Source of the DNA: Rhizobiaceae bacterium
GTDB taxonomy: Bacteria; Pseudomonadota; Alphaproteobacteria; Rhizobiales; Rhizobiaceae
NCBI GenBank assembly: GCA_017644005.1
Contig: JAEPMJ010000006.1
Location: forward strand, 1 to 55,837
Direction of reading: 5' to 3'
Length of the DNA: 55,837 nt
Below, in pieces: positions 31,364 through 40,930 of this stretch. The notes beneath the pieces were generated by a model. That model did not search any database. It saw nothing but the letters and a program-made list of their open reading frames with translations, and had not been told where the DNA came from. A program made the translations under genes and the position numbers. Position 1 is the stretch's first letter. Every line of letters starts with the position of its first letter.

Positions 31364-32584
31364 TCAGGCTGCTTTCTCACGCGTTCCTATGCGCCGCGCC
31401 AGCGGCGTTGCCGTTACGCCGTGAACCAGTATCGACAGGCACACCGTCATCGAGACGCAGGCAAGAAACTCTTCCTGGTACGGAATGTCGTATGCATCGA
31501 TCATGATCAGCGTGAACAGGATCGACGCCAGGCCCCGCGGACCGAACCATCCGAGGAACAGCTTCTCCCGCACCGGCAGCCCGGTTCCGGCGAGCGACAG
31601 GAAAATCGGCAGCATCCGCACTACGGTGAGAAACAGGACGGCGATGACCACTGCGGGCAGGGTGGCATGTGCCAGGCCGCGTGGCATCAGTATTGCACCG
31701 AATATCAGGAACGCCGTCATGGTAAGAAGCTGACCCGCCCCTTCCATGAACTCGCCAATGAAGCGGATGTCGTGCCGATACGCGTTGCCGAACACCATCC
31801 CCGCCACGAAAGCGGCGATGAAACCGTTGCCGCCAATGAGTTCCGAGCCGAAATAGGCAACAAACGCCGTCGACAGAAACACCACGCCACCAGCTGATTC
31901 CGCCATCAGATTCCTGTTCTGGGCAGCGTCCATCAACTTCGCCGTGCCCCATCCCACCGCGGCGCCCGCAAGCGGCCCCAGAACCACCTGCAATACGGCC
32001 GTGACAACCAGGCCGTTGGCCGCTGCGCTGGCCGCACCCATCGAAGCCGAGATGGCGCCGAACAGCACGAAGGGCAGCGCCAGCCCGTCGTTCAGCCCGC
32101 TTTCGACATTGATCGTCTCGCTGAGATGTTGCGGAACTCCAGGACTCGTCACCACAGGCTGCCCGAGCGCCGCGTCGGTCGGCGTCAGGACTGCCGCGGT
32201 CAGAAGCGCCATGGCGACTCCGGCGCCAGGGTTGAGCGCGAAAACAACGGCAGTTCCGAGCACTACAGACATCGGCATGCCCAGCACCAGCATGCGCAGC
32301 GGCAACTTGTAATCCTTGCGCAGATGCTTGAGCCGTACATGGCTGGCATCCGAAAACAGAACCAGCACAAGCGTAATCTCGGCGACAAACCGCACGCCCT
32401 CGTCGAGCAGTTCTTCCGGCATCGCCGCACTGATCGGTTCGGACATCGCGAAGCCGACAGCGGCAAATATCATGGGCAGGGTGACAATGGTTCGCGCGAT
32501 CGCCCGGGTGGCAAGCGAATAGGCGATGAACGTCAGAAGCACGATAAGGAGGATGATCTCCGGCTCGGTCCAGTCGTGTACCAT
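31364..32584 (-). CDS. Cation:proton antiporter, CPA1/NhaP type
   Basis: A 406-residue inner-membrane protein with about 12 hydrophobic segments. Typical Na+/H+ exchanger features are the LTAAVLTPTDAALGQPVV region, the NVESGLNDGLALPFVL motif with the conserved acidic residues of the ion path, and the later GWFGPRGLASILF motif. It would exchange Na+ or K+ for H+ and help pH or salt tolerance. The C-terminal cytoplasmic tail is short. It converges with secA. Confidence 0.92.
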   Translation of the reverse strand: MVHDWTEPEIILLIVLLTFIAYSLATRAIARTIVTLPMIFAAVGFAMSEPISAAMPEELLDEGVRFVAEITLVLVLFSDASHVRLKHLRKDYKLPLRMLVLGMPMSVVLGTAVVFALNPGAGVAMALLTAAVLTPTDAALGQPVVTSPGVPQHLSETINVESGLNDGLALPFVLFGAISASMGAASAAANGLVVTAVLQVVLGPLAGAAVGWGTAKLMDAAQNRNLMAESAGGVVFLSTAFVAYFGSELIGGNGFIAAFVAGMVFGNAYRHDIRFIGEFMEGAGQLLTMTAFLIFGAILMPRGLAHATLPAVVIAVLFLTVVRMLPIFLSLAGTGLPVREKLFLGWFGPRGLASILFTLIMIDAYDIPYQEEFLACVSMTVCLSILVHGVTATPLARRIGTREKAA

Positions 32585-32625
32585 TGCATCGAAACCTCCG
32601 ACTAGGGTGTTGAGTAAGCGCCAGT

Positions 32626-32853
32626 CTAGCCCTTGCGCTCCGCCAGTTCGATGAGATTGCGCAGTGCATCGATACCGAGCCTGTTGATGTGCTTGCGGCC
32701 AAGCGCGACGTCTATGCGCATCGCCAGGGTGTCTGCGTCTGCACCTTTGAGTTGGGCGAGGGTTTCGATCCCGATTTCTTCCAGATAGGCGATCATGCGA
32801 GGGCCGATCGAATGTGCCTGCAGCATCTTTGCCCGTTCGTCATCGCTGATCAT
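32626..32853 (-). CDS. Small helix-hairpin-helix-like protein
   Basis: A 75-residue protein of helical pattern. HSIGPRMIAYLEEIGIETLAQL reads like a helix-hairpin-helix unit (G-P-x-x-I...L-x-x-x-G-I), as in the small Cdd1/TfoX-C-type proteins, so non-specific DNA or protein contact is plausible. I cannot assign a function. It has its own ATG and lies 41 nt upstream of the antiporter gene on the same strand; the two may be co-transcribed. Confidence 0.65.
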   Translation of the reverse strand: MISDDERAKMLQAHSIGPRMIAYLEEIGIETLAQLKGADADTLAMRIDVALGRKHINRLGIDALRNLIELAERKG

Positions 32854-32886
32854 GCGGTACCTTTGCGCCGACTTGGGGCATCTCGC

Positions 32887-33192
32887 CTAGATTCCCGCGC
32901 CGTCCTCCAGAATCTCGTCACCTTCGTGTGGCGCCGGAAATTGGCGGTCGCCGCTTCCACCGTGGCTCGGCAGCGGCATCCAGCATTTCAACTCCGGTTC
33001 GGCGTAGGAGATGATGCAGCCGGGGCTGGAGTCTGCTGCGCGCCATCCTTCGCCGCCATACCGGTCTGCGCGCGCCCAGTAGGCCATGTCTACTTCAGCC
33101 GGCCCCTGCTCGACGGAACGGACTGTCACCAAGATCCGGCTCCCGTCGCGCGGCGCCTTCGACATCGGCATCCAAGGTTCTGTTCCGGCCAT
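32887..33192 (-). CDS. Conserved hypothetical protein
   Basis: A 101-residue soluble protein. It begins MAGTEPWMPMSKAPRDGSRI and continues LVTVRSVEQGPAEVDMAYWA; the 'APRDGSRILV ... WRAADSS ... WMPLP' layout recurs in many short Hyphomicrobiales proteins of unknown role. The W and P residues suggest a small beta domain. The start could also be the Met in MPMSKAP. It precedes the helix-hairpin-helix gene by 33 nt on the same strand and is divergent from the flippase gene (111 nt). Confidence 0.6.
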   Translation of the reverse strand: MAGTEPWMPMSKAPRDGSRILVTVRSVEQGPAEVDMAYWARADRYGGEGWRAADSSPGCIISYAEPELKCWMPLPSHGGSGDRQFPAPHEGDEILEDGAGI

Positions 33193-33303
33193 CTGGTGCT
33201 TCCCCGCATCGTGTTGCTGTGATCGGTCCGGCAGCGTGACCGAACTGTTTCTTAAAGAGTTTTCGCCAGTATGGCGCCGGATTCCGGGATCGGAGAGTAG
33301 CGC

Positions 33304-34710
33304 GTGCGGTTTTCCGCGGCAATGACGGCTGAGCGGCTTCTGCCTAAATGGCTGGCACATCGTGCCGAGCCCGTTGTCTCGCGTATTGACGGCATTATCG
33401 CGGGCGAGTCCGGCGCTGCCGGCCGCGTGACGCTGATAGCCTTCATGGTCAGGATTGCGAACGCCGTCATCGCCTTTGCAAGCCAGGTGCTCCTCGCCCG
33501 CTGGATGGGCGCATTCGAATACGGAATCTTTGTTCTTGTCTGGGTTACGATGGTGATCATCGGCAACCTGTCTTGCCTTGGTTTCCACACCACCGTCATT
33601 CGGTTCGTGCCGCAGTATCGGGAAGCCGGCAAACTTGCCGAGCTGCGTGGCATTTTGCTGACCAGTCGCTTGTTCGTTTTGCTGGCATCTTCCGCCATTG
33701 CCGCCGCCGGCGCGGCTGGGCTCTGGTTGTTCGCCGACCGCATTGAAAGCTACTATGTCGTGCCGTTCTATCTTGGCATTGTCTGCCTGCCGATGATCGC
33801 GCTGTCGGATGTGTTGCAGGGCATCGCGCGCGCCAATGCCTGGGCAGGCGCGGCCCTGGCCCCAACCTACCTCATTCGCCCAATCCTGATCCTGCTGTTC
33901 ATGGCTGGCGCCATGATTGCCGGTTACGCGCCTGGTGCAACGACGGCAATCATGGCCGCGATCACTGCGACCTACGCCACCACCATCTTCCAGTTGATCA
34001 ATGTCACGACACGTATCGACCGCAAGATAGAACAGGGACCGCGCACCGTTTCGCTACGTTTCTGGATTTCGGTTTCGTTGCCGATCTTTCTGGTCGAGAG
34101 TTTCTTCTTCCTGCTCACAAATGCCGACGTGCTGATGGTCGGTGCCTACATGAAGCCGCACGACGTCGCGATCTACTACGCCACCGTGAAAACACTGGCG
34201 ATCGCCCACTTCGTCTATTTTGCGGTCAAGGCCGGCGTTGCACAGCGCTACGCGCATTTGGCTCAGGAAAACGAACCTGGGCGGCTCGGCGAGTTTGCAC
34301 GCGAAACGGTCAATTGGACCTTCTTTCCGACACTCTTGCTCGCCGTTGCGATCCTGATCGTCGGCAAACCAATGCTGTTCCTCTTCGGCCCCGGATTCGA
34401 TGCCGGCTATCCGCTGCTGTTTTTGCTGGTGCTGGGTGTGGTCGCGCGCGCAGCGGTCGGCCCGGCGGAAAGCTTGTTGACGATGACGGGGCACCAGAAC
34501 ATCTGCGCCATGGCCTATGCCGCCACGCTCGCCTTGAATATCGGATTGAACATTCTCCTCATCCCGAGTTTCGGGCTTTGGGGGGCGGCTGTCGCAACCA
34601 CAATCGCAATGGCATTCGAAGCCGCAACGCTTTCTTTCATTGTTTGGCTCAGATTGGGCATCGTCATGGCCGTGTTCTTGCCGGCCTTAGGCGCGCGGGA
34701 AACACGTTAA
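33304..34710 (+). CDS. Polysaccharide flippase (MOP/Wzx-like membrane protein)
   Basis: A 468-residue inner-membrane protein with about 12-14 hydrophobic helices, related to the lipid-linked oligosaccharide flippases of the MOP superfamily. Recognisable features are the first amphipathic segment followed by VLLARWMGAFEYGIFVLVW, a typical Wzx start, and the PAESLLTMTGHQN loop in the second half. It probably moves a lipid-linked glycan across the membrane for surface polysaccharide. I keep the GTG at 33304 because GGAGAG lies about 6 nt upstream; the ATG at 33322 is the alternative. The TAATG junction overlaps the next gene, so they form a pair. No glycosyltransferases lie next to it. Confidence 0.85.
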   Translation: MRFSAAMTAERLLPKWLAHRAEPVVSRIDGIIAGESGAAGRVTLIAFMVRIANAVIAFASQVLLARWMGAFEYGIFVLVWVTMVIIGNLSCLGFHTTVIRFVPQYREAGKLAELRGILLTSRLFVLLASSAIAAAGAAGLWLFADRIESYYVVPFYLGIVCLPMIALSDVLQGIARANAWAGAALAPTYLIRPILILLFMAGAMIAGYAPGATTAIMAAITATYATTIFQLINVTTRIDRKIEQGPRTVSLRFWISVSLPIFLVESFFFLLTNADVLMVGAYMKPHDVAIYYATVKTLAIAHFVYFAVKAGVAQRYAHLAQENEPGRLGEFARETVNWTFFPTLLLAVAILIVGKPMLFLFGPGFDAGYPLLFLLVLGVVARAAVGPAESLLTMTGHQNICAMAYAATLALNIGLNILLIPSFGLWGAAVATTIAMAFEAATLSFIVWLRLGIVMAVFLPALGARETR

Positions 34711-35990
34711 TGGCTGCAGTACCCATACTCGAAGAAATCAGTGCCGGCCCGTCCGGAACGATGCTGACCAATCTCGCCGGCGTACCCAGCCTTGTGCCCG
34801 ATCCGGCGCATCTTGAAAGCCTTGGGAGAGAGAGATCGAACCGCCGGCTGGCGATCTACCCGGCGTCGGCGGGTTTCGATCTGGTCGAAGAGCTTGAGCA
34901 TCTATGCGCACGGTCCATCGAACCGAACGTCTTTTTTAACCCGCGTTTTCTGGCGCCCGCCATGCCACGGCTCGAGGATCGTGAGATTCGTCTGGCCGTG
35001 ATCCGTGACGGCGATGAGGAAAACAGCCGCTTGCGCCTGCTTGTACCGCTTTCGGTCGAAAAGGCCCCGATGCCGCTCGGGGTGCCGATCATGCGCACCT
35101 GGTCGAACCCGTTCGGCCCGCGCGGCACGCCGCTCGTCGATCGCGACGATCCGGTAGGCGTCATCGAAGACTGTTTCACCATGCTCGGCCGCAAGCACCT
35201 CCAGCTGCCGCGGGTGTTTGTCATGCCGGAAGTCCGGCTCGACGGACCATTTGCAACTATCCTGCGCAGCTTTGCATCCAATCGCGACCTTACCCTCGTC
35301 ACCACCAACGAAATCGATCGCCCGTTCCTCGAGAGCAATCTCGAGCCGGACGACTATCTGCGCCAGGCCCTGCGCTCGCATCACCTGCGCGAATTCCGCC
35401 GCCTGCGTCGCCGTCTGCAGGAAAAGGGCGCAGTGGAATATCATGTCGCGCGCAGTGCCGACGACATTCGCCTTGGTGTCGAGACCTTCCTCACGCTGGA
35501 GGCACGCGGCTGGAAAGGGCGTGAACGTACGGCAATGGCCATTGACCGTTTCCGTGCCGCCTTTGCGCGCGAGGCTGTGTTCCGCCTGGCCGAGCGCGAT
35601 CTGTGCCGCGTTCATACGCTGACTCTGTCTGGCCAGCCTATAGCCTGCCTTATCGTCTTCATCGAAAACGGCATCGCCTATACTTGGAAGACCGCGTACG
35701 ACGAAGCCTATGCGGCCTATTCGCCGGGTGCTCTTCTGATGCTCGACGTGACACGCACTCATCTGGATGATCCGAACATCGAAGCCACGGATTCCTGCGC
35801 GGTTCCGGATCACCCGGTCATGAGCCGGCTGTGGATGGAGCGCAGGAAGGTTGGCACGATGGTCATCGGTCTGACGCCAGAGGCCGACAGGGCTGCACGG
35901 CAAGCCGCATCGCAGCTTCACATGTACCGGGAAACGCGCAATTTCGCGCGCATCATTCGCAGCCGCGTGCGCAGCCTCATCGGCCGCTAG
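34710..35990 (+). CDS. GNAT-superfamily (CelD/BioF2-like) acetyltransferase
   Basis: A 426-residue protein. The C-terminal half fits the FemAB-like double-GNAT fold used by CelD/BioF2-type enzymes: HHLREFRRLRRRLQEKG then FLTLEARGWKGRERTAM, and RVHTLTLSGQPIACLIVF with the YDEAYAAYSPGALL motif that marks this group. Such enzymes acylate sugars or exopolysaccharide building blocks. Its ATG overlaps the flippase stop codon, so the product most likely modifies the glycan that the flippase exports. That link is inference from the coupling. Confidence 0.85.
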   Translation: MAAVPILEEISAGPSGTMLTNLAGVPSLVPDPAHLESLGRERSNRRLAIYPASAGFDLVEELEHLCARSIEPNVFFNPRFLAPAMPRLEDREIRLAVIRDGDEENSRLRLLVPLSVEKAPMPLGVPIMRTWSNPFGPRGTPLVDRDDPVGVIEDCFTMLGRKHLQLPRVFVMPEVRLDGPFATILRSFASNRDLTLVTTNEIDRPFLESNLEPDDYLRQALRSHHLREFRRLRRRLQEKGAVEYHVARSADDIRLGVETFLTLEARGWKGRERTAMAIDRFRAAFAREAVFRLAERDLCRVHTLTLSGQPIACLIVFIENGIAYTWKTAYDEAYAAYSPGALLMLDVTRTHLDDPNIEATDSCAVPDHPVMSRLWMERRKVGTMVIGLTPEADRAARQAASQLHMYRETRNFARIIRSRVRSLIGR

Positions 35991-36014
35991 TGGCTTGAGT
36001 GAATTAAGCCGCGA

Positions 36015-39000
36015 TCAGCCGGCTTGCGTTGCCGAACCGGTTTCGTCGTAGAGCCAGACCTTCACCTTGTCGAGCAGCGCCTTCGGGCTGATCGGCTTTG
36101 AAAGGTAGTCGTCCATACCGGCCTCCAGGCAGCGTTCGCGGTCGCCCTTCAGCGCATGCGCGGTCACGCCGATAATGGGCAGGCGTGTACCCTCGCTTGC
36201 CTCCATTTCGCGGATGGCGCTGGTGGCCTCGAGCCCGTTCATCTCAGGCATCGATACGTCCATCAGGATCATCCTTGGCCGTTGCTTCTCGAACGCATCG
36301 ACGGCCAGGCGTCCATTGCCGACCAGTTCGAACGCAAGGTCGGTCTCTCCAAGAATCTGCGAGAATACCAGCTGATTGACTTCGTTGTCTTCGGCAACCA
36401 GGACGTCCAGCGTGCCCGAGTCGGTCCGGCGATCGGGCGTTTCGAGCGCCACGGCCGTCATTTCATCCCCGCTCGACGTGACCGGAGGCGGCTCAGCTAC
36501 TGCCGCGTCTACATCGGCACGCATGGATTTGAATGCGGCAAGGTCCTGATCGGCAGGAGGCGTCGATCCGGCGCGCCGTTTCTGGATCGATGCCACCACC
36601 GTTTCCAGCAACTGCGACGAGCGTACCGGCTTCACGAGCTGGGTAACGATGTTGGTATGCTTGATCGCAACGCCGCTCAGCGAATGATCGACAGAAGTCA
36701 GGATGATGACCGGAATATCCGCAAGTTCGGGTTTCTGTGCCATGGCGCGCGCCATTTCGACGCCGTTCATGCCCGGCATCTGGTAGTCGAGGATCATGCA
36801 GTCTACCCCGACATTGAAATCTGCGGCTGCTTTCAGCACTTTCAATCCTTCGACGGCATCGCTCGCTGCGCAGGCATCGAAGCCCCAGGCCTCCATTTGC
36901 TCGCTGTAGATCGCCCGGTTGACCTGGTTGTCGTCGACGATCAGGACACGCGCGCCCGTCACATCCATCGGCACAACGCGCTCCGGGTCCTGCCGGTCCG
37001 CACGCTCGAGTTCGATGCAAATGCGGAAGGTAGACCCCCGGCCTTCCTCGCTTTCGACGCTGATCTCGCCATCCATCAGTTCGATCAGGCGCTGCGTGAT
37101 CGCCAGACCCAGACCTGTGCCCTCATGCCGTCGTGTCGAAGAGGCATCCACCTGACTGAACTTGTCGAATATCTGCGCCAGCTTGTCCTTGGGAATGCCG
37201 ATACCGGTATCCGTGACGTTGATGCTCAGCCGGTTGCGTCCGTTACCCAGATCTTCACCCGTCACGTCCACCAGCACGTGACCGGATTCGGTGAACTTCA
37301 CCGCGTTGCCCATCAGATTGGTCACGATCTGACGGATCCTGCCGACATCGCCTACATAGGTGTCGTGCAACGAGGGTTCGACCCGCACAACGAGTTCCAG
37401 GTCTTTCTCCTTGGCCCTGGTCGACATCAGCGTGGCGACGTCCTCTATCGCCTCCGTCAGCGCGAATGGCGCCGGATCGAGTACCAGTTGGCCGGCATCG
37501 ATTTTCGAGAAATCGAGAATATCGTTGATGATCGTCAGCAGCGCGTTGCCGGACTTGGTGATGATATCGACGAACGTGCGCTGTTTGGAATCGAGTTCGG
37601 TCTTGGCCATCAACTCGGCCATGCCGAGAACACCGTTCATTGGCGTTCGGATTTCGTGGCTCATATTGGCCAGAAACTCGGATTTCGCGCGATCGGCCAG
37701 CTCGGCTTTCTGCCTCGCTTCCTGGAGTTCCGATTCGCGGTTCTTGAGTTCGGTGACGTCGGTCGTTGAACCGATAAGGTAGGGCGAACCGTCATTCGCG
37801 ATCATCACGCTCTTGCGCGCCATCTGATGCCGTATCGTACCGTCGGGATTGGTCGCGGTCTCGGCAAATTCGATGGTTTGGCGGTCGCGCAGAACCCTGC
37901 GGTCATCATCCATGTATTGATCGCCTTCGGAGCCGAACAGTTCTCCGTCGGTGCGCCCGATTGCCTCCTCCTCGCTGAAGCCGGTCAACTCCGACCAGAC
38001 CTTGTTCACATACATCAGCTTGAGGTCGGGCCATTTCGCATAGATGGCGACAGGTACATTGTCGATGATGTTGCGGTAGATCTCGTTCTCGTGAGTGCTT
38101 TTCTGAAGCGCCGCCTCGCGTTCTTTCTGCTCGGTAATGTCGACACGAACACCGATGAATATTCCCTCCGGCGTCCGCATATCGATGACCTTGTACCAGC
38201 GGCCGTTGGAGTATTGGCGCTCGTACACGGCGTGCGGAATGTCATAGAGCGCGGCATGACCCGCGATCCACGCTGCGCCATCGATGTCGTAAAGCTCATC
38301 GAGCTCGGCATCTCCGGACTTGCGCAGTTCACCGGCGGCGTGCGCGGCGCGCAGATAATCGTGAAGATGCCGACCGGGTTGCAGCGTGTGCTCAACTTCC
38401 GGCAGCAGGTCGCGCGCCAGCCGGTTGGCCGCTACCAGGCGGTTTTCGCGATCATAGATGAGCACGCCGGCCGGTAGCGATTCCACCACCATTTCAAGCT
38501 GGGCACGGGCATCTTCGGCTTCACGCTCGCGCCGTTTCAGTTCGGTAACGTCAAAGATGCGGCAAGCCACATAGTCCTTCTCGCCCGGCAAGCGGACAAT
38601 GTCCTTGCGTACGATGCGCGACAGCTGTTCGCCGTCTTCTTCGTAGTCCTCTTCCTTTTCGTACTGCCTTCCGGTTTGCAGCACTTGCCGCTCGCTGGCT
38701 TCGAATTCCGATGCTTCAACGTCCGTCACATAATCAGCGCCCTTGCGGCCGATCATATCTGCGGGCTCAGCACCGAAAATGCTGGCAAAAGCGTCGTTTA
38801 CAAGAACGAAATCGAGGTTGTGGTCTTTAACGAAAATCGGATCGCTCACGCTGTTGATCACGCCCTCGGCCAGCCGTGCCATATGCAGTGCACGGGCGAG
38901 TTCCGCTTCACGGTCCTTGATCTCGGTAATGTCGTAATAGCAGACAAGTCGCTTGCCGCCCGTCAGCGCAGCTACCGAATAGATCAGAGTACAGCCGTCG

Positions 39001-40607
39001 GCGCGCTCGAATTCGCGAGGTTCTACGGTGCCGTCGCGGATCTCTGCCAACCGGTCTTCGACGTAGTCGTCCCACTCATCGTCGGCGACATCGTAGATCC
39101 CATTGTGCCGGTTGATTTCCATCAGCTTACGGAAAGGATCGCCGACTTCGACCGCTCCGGGATCGAGTTTCCAGATATCGTAGAACGCCCGGTTGATTAT
39201 GGCCGCTGTCAGATCGGCGTTGAGCAGCACGACGCCCATTCTCATCTGGCCTAGCGCCAGGTCGAAATCGGTCAGCAGTTGTTCGGTCCGGTCATTGGCG
39301 GTCGCCAATGCCGTCGCATGTCTCTTGTGATCGGTGATGTCGGTTCTGATCCCGACCCGGTCGCCATCCTCCGTGAGCGTGTCGCGTCGCACCATCCAGC
39401 GATTATCATGGGTCTGGAAGACGATTTCGTGCCCGAGCTCTTCCTTGCGTTTGGCGACATTTTCGGCCACCCATTCCGCCTCCCGGCCGACGGCTTCCTT
39501 GACCATCCCGGAATGCGCGAATTCCAGCAACATCTCGTCAAACCGCCGGCCTTCCCTGAGGTTCGGCAGAAAGGCGAATTGACGCCGGAAGGCATCGTTG
39601 CAAACAACAAGCCGATCTTCGGCGTCCCAGAGGACAAAGCCGGAATCCAGCGCATCGATCGCCGAGCGCAGGCGCTTTTGCGCCGCCTCGGCTTCGCGCT
39701 TCGTCGCCGTCAGATCATGCTCGTTCGCCTTGATCTCGGTAATGTCGGTGCTGATACACAGCATGCCCCCGTCTTCGGTGAGAAGGTTCCTGCGCAGGAT
39801 CACTCGACCGTTACTGAGTTCGAGAATCGCTTCGGAGGTCGCCGATCGCCGGTTTTCGCTTACCGCTGAGGCGGCCCAATCGGTCGTCTTGCCCTCTTTG
39901 AACACGCCTCTTTCGAGGCCTCGATCGATAAACTCCTCGAATTTCGTCCCCGGTTTGATGATGTCGGTCAATGCGGGATACATGTCGACCAGCGCCCGGT
40001 TGTACAGGACAATCCGGTCCTCGCTGTCGTAGTAGCAGAACCCGTCCTGCATGGCGTCGAGGGCCGCCATCAGCTTTGCTGCGTGGTCCTCGCCGGCCTT
40101 CATGTCGTCGGCAAGTCTTGCCAGACTGCTTTTGTGCGACAGTTCCTTCCGGGTTTCGGCCAGCTCATCGACGATTTCGAGGGGCCTTGAGACATCGCGG
40201 CCGATGCCGCGATAGCCGAGAAATCGCCCGTCGCTATCGAAGCGCGGCACGCCGCTTACCGCAACCCAGCGCGTGCGGTTGTGCTCGCTGCGTACCTTGA
40301 AGGTCAGACCGCGAAATGGCTTTCGGGCGGCGAGTATTTCGCGATGTTCCTCGGCCGTCTGGCTCGAATGCAGTGTTTCAGCAATGAACTCGAAGCGCGA
40401 ACGCCCGATCATTTCATCCCTGTAGCCATCGGAATGCATGTCGAAACTGTCGGACAGCCAGCTGTATCTGTGCTGTTCGTCGGTTTCCCAGAGCCAGTCA
40501 CACGTCAATTCCGCGAGTTCGGCCGCCTCGCGCGGACTAAGCGAGCGTCCGAGCCATTCGATGCCCGGAACCGCCTCCTCGCCGCCCTCTGCACCCCCGG
40601 GTTTCAC
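36015..40607 (-). CDS. Hybrid sensor histidine kinase with about seven PAS domains and two receiver domains
   Basis: A 1530-residue protein with no visible transmembrane helix or signal peptide, so it should be cytoplasmic. About seven PAS-like modules fill residues 30-955, each ending in the D-I/V-T-E-x-K/R linker motif. They are followed by a HisKA domain with SEFLANMSHEIRTPMNG (His near 984), an HATPase domain (DTGIGIP and GTGLGLAIT), a first receiver (LDYQMPG, Asp near 1274) and a second receiver (MDVSMPEMNG, Asp near 1450). Both phospho-accepting aspartates are present, so it could run an internal relay that ends on a separate Hpt protein or reverse-transfers. The signal is unknown, and no Hpt domain is fused. 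A TTAA-N7-CTAA near-match to the CtrA box lies 83 nt upstream. Confidence 0.93.
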   Translation of the reverse strand: MKPGGAEGGEEAVPGIEWLGRSLSPREAAELAELTCDWLWETDEQHRYSWLSDSFDMHSDGYRDEMIGRSRFEFIAETLHSSQTAEEHREILAARKPFRGLTFKVRSEHNRTRWVAVSGVPRFDSDGRFLGYRGIGRDVSRPLEIVDELAETRKELSHKSSLARLADDMKAGEDHAAKLMAALDAMQDGFCYYDSEDRIVLYNRALVDMYPALTDIIKPGTKFEEFIDRGLERGVFKEGKTTDWAASAVSENRRSATSEAILELSNGRVILRRNLLTEDGGMLCISTDITEIKANEHDLTATKREAEAAQKRLRSAIDALDSGFVLWDAEDRLVVCNDAFRRQFAFLPNLREGRRFDEMLLEFAHSGMVKEAVGREAEWVAENVAKRKEELGHEIVFQTHDNRWMVRRDTLTEDGDRVGIRTDITDHKRHATALATANDRTEQLLTDFDLALGQMRMGVVLLNADLTAAIINRAFYDIWKLDPGAVEVGDPFRKLMEINRHNGIYDVADDEWDDYVEDRLAEIRDGTVEPREFERADGCTLIYSVAALTGGKRLVCYYDITEIKDREAELARALHMARLAEGVINSVSDPIFVKDHNLDFVLVNDAFASIFGAEPADMIGRKGADYVTDVEASEFEASERQVLQTGRQYEKEEDYEEDGEQLSRIVRKDIVRLPGEKDYVACRIFDVTELKRREREAEDARAQLEMVVESLPAGVLIYDRENRLVAANRLARDLLPEVEHTLQPGRHLHDYLRAAHAAGELRKSGDAELDELYDIDGAAWIAGHAALYDIPHAVYERQYSNGRWYKVIDMRTPEGIFIGVRVDITEQKEREAALQKSTHENEIYRNIIDNVPVAIYAKWPDLKLMYVNKVWSELTGFSEEEAIGRTDGELFGSEGDQYMDDDRRVLRDRQTIEFAETATNPDGTIRHQMARKSVMIANDGSPYLIGSTTDVTELKNRESELQEARQKAELADRAKSEFLANMSHEIRTPMNGVLGMAELMAKTELDSKQRTFVDIITKSGNALLTIINDILDFSKIDAGQLVLDPAPFALTEAIEDVATLMSTRAKEKDLELVVRVEPSLHDTYVGDVGRIRQIVTNLMGNAVKFTESGHVLVDVTGEDLGNGRNRLSINVTDTGIGIPKDKLAQIFDKFSQVDASSTRRHEGTGLGLAITQRLIELMDGEISVESEEGRGSTFRICIELERADRQDPERVVPMDVTGARVLIVDDNQVNRAIYSEQMEAWGFDACAASDAVEGLKVLKAAADFNVGVDCMILDYQMPGMNGVEMARAMAQKPELADIPVIILTSVDHSLSGVAIKHTNIVTQLVKPVRSSQLLETVVASIQKRRAGSTPPADQDLAAFKSMRADVDAAVAEPPPVTSSGDEMTAVALETPDRRTDSGTLDVLVAEDNEVNQLVFSQILGETDLAFELVGNGRLAVDAFEKQRPRMILMDVSMPEMNGLEATSAIREMEASEGTRLPIIGVTAHALKGDRERCLEAGMDDYLSKPISPKALLDKVKVWLYDETGSATQAG

Positions 40608-40689
40608 TTTATTTCACCCTCGAATCAGCCGAATTGCCTGCCATAAGCCCCGCCAGCCGGCCTAGAACGCCAAGTATGGTGCCCAAGGC

Positions 40690-40704
40690 TTAACGGATGA
40701 CTAA
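40690..40704. promoter_or_regulatory. Near-match to a CtrA box upstream of the hybrid kinase
   Basis: TTAA-CGGATGA-CTAA: one mismatch from TTAA-N7-TTAA. It lies between the kinase start codon (40607) and tRNA-Glu, with another TTAA at 40707. One such near-match can arise by chance, so the call is weak. Confidence 0.25.
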
Positions 40705-40776
40705 CCTTAACGGGTTGCACGCGCCGGAGGGCGTGAGGCGAGTAGAGATAGAGTGTGAATGGAGAAGCAGGATGGC

Positions 40777-40852
40777 TGGCACTCCCAAGGGGAATCGAAC
40801 CCCTGTTTCCGCCGTGAGAGGGCGGCGTCCTGGACCGCTAGACGATGGGAGC
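40777..40852 (-). tRNA. tRNA-Glu (anticodon CTC)
   Basis: On the minus strand a full 76-nt cloverleaf with encoded CCA at the 3' end. The acceptor stem (GCTCCCA / TGGGAGT) has a G-U at the first pair, the D-arm contains the CGTCTAGCGG of bacterial tRNA-Glu, the anticodon stem-loop is CCGCC-CTCTCAC-GGCGG with anticodon CTC, and the T-arm is AGGGG-TTCGATT-CCCCT. It reads GAG codons. Another tRNA-Glu (TTC) is expected elsewhere. Confidence 0.96.
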
Positions 40853-40867
40853 CTGCGCAGACGGCGC

Positions 40868-40896
40868 GATATAGTCGTGTTGGGCCGCGATTGCAA
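40868..40896 (-). promoter_or_regulatory. Promoter of tRNA-Glu
   Basis: On the minus strand TTGCAA (40891-40896), a 17-bp spacer and TATATC (40868-40873) lie about 16 nt upstream of the tRNA 5' end, which fits a start site just before the mature end. Confidence 0.6.
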
Positions 40897-40930
40897 CAGC
40901 CTATGACTTGGCTGCGGCCTGTAGGTTGCC

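Noticed and set aside
36156..37769. A 537-codon plus-strand open frame opposite the hybrid kinase
   Set aside because: It lies inside well-identified kinase and receiver domains and has histidine- and arginine-rich, domain-free translation.
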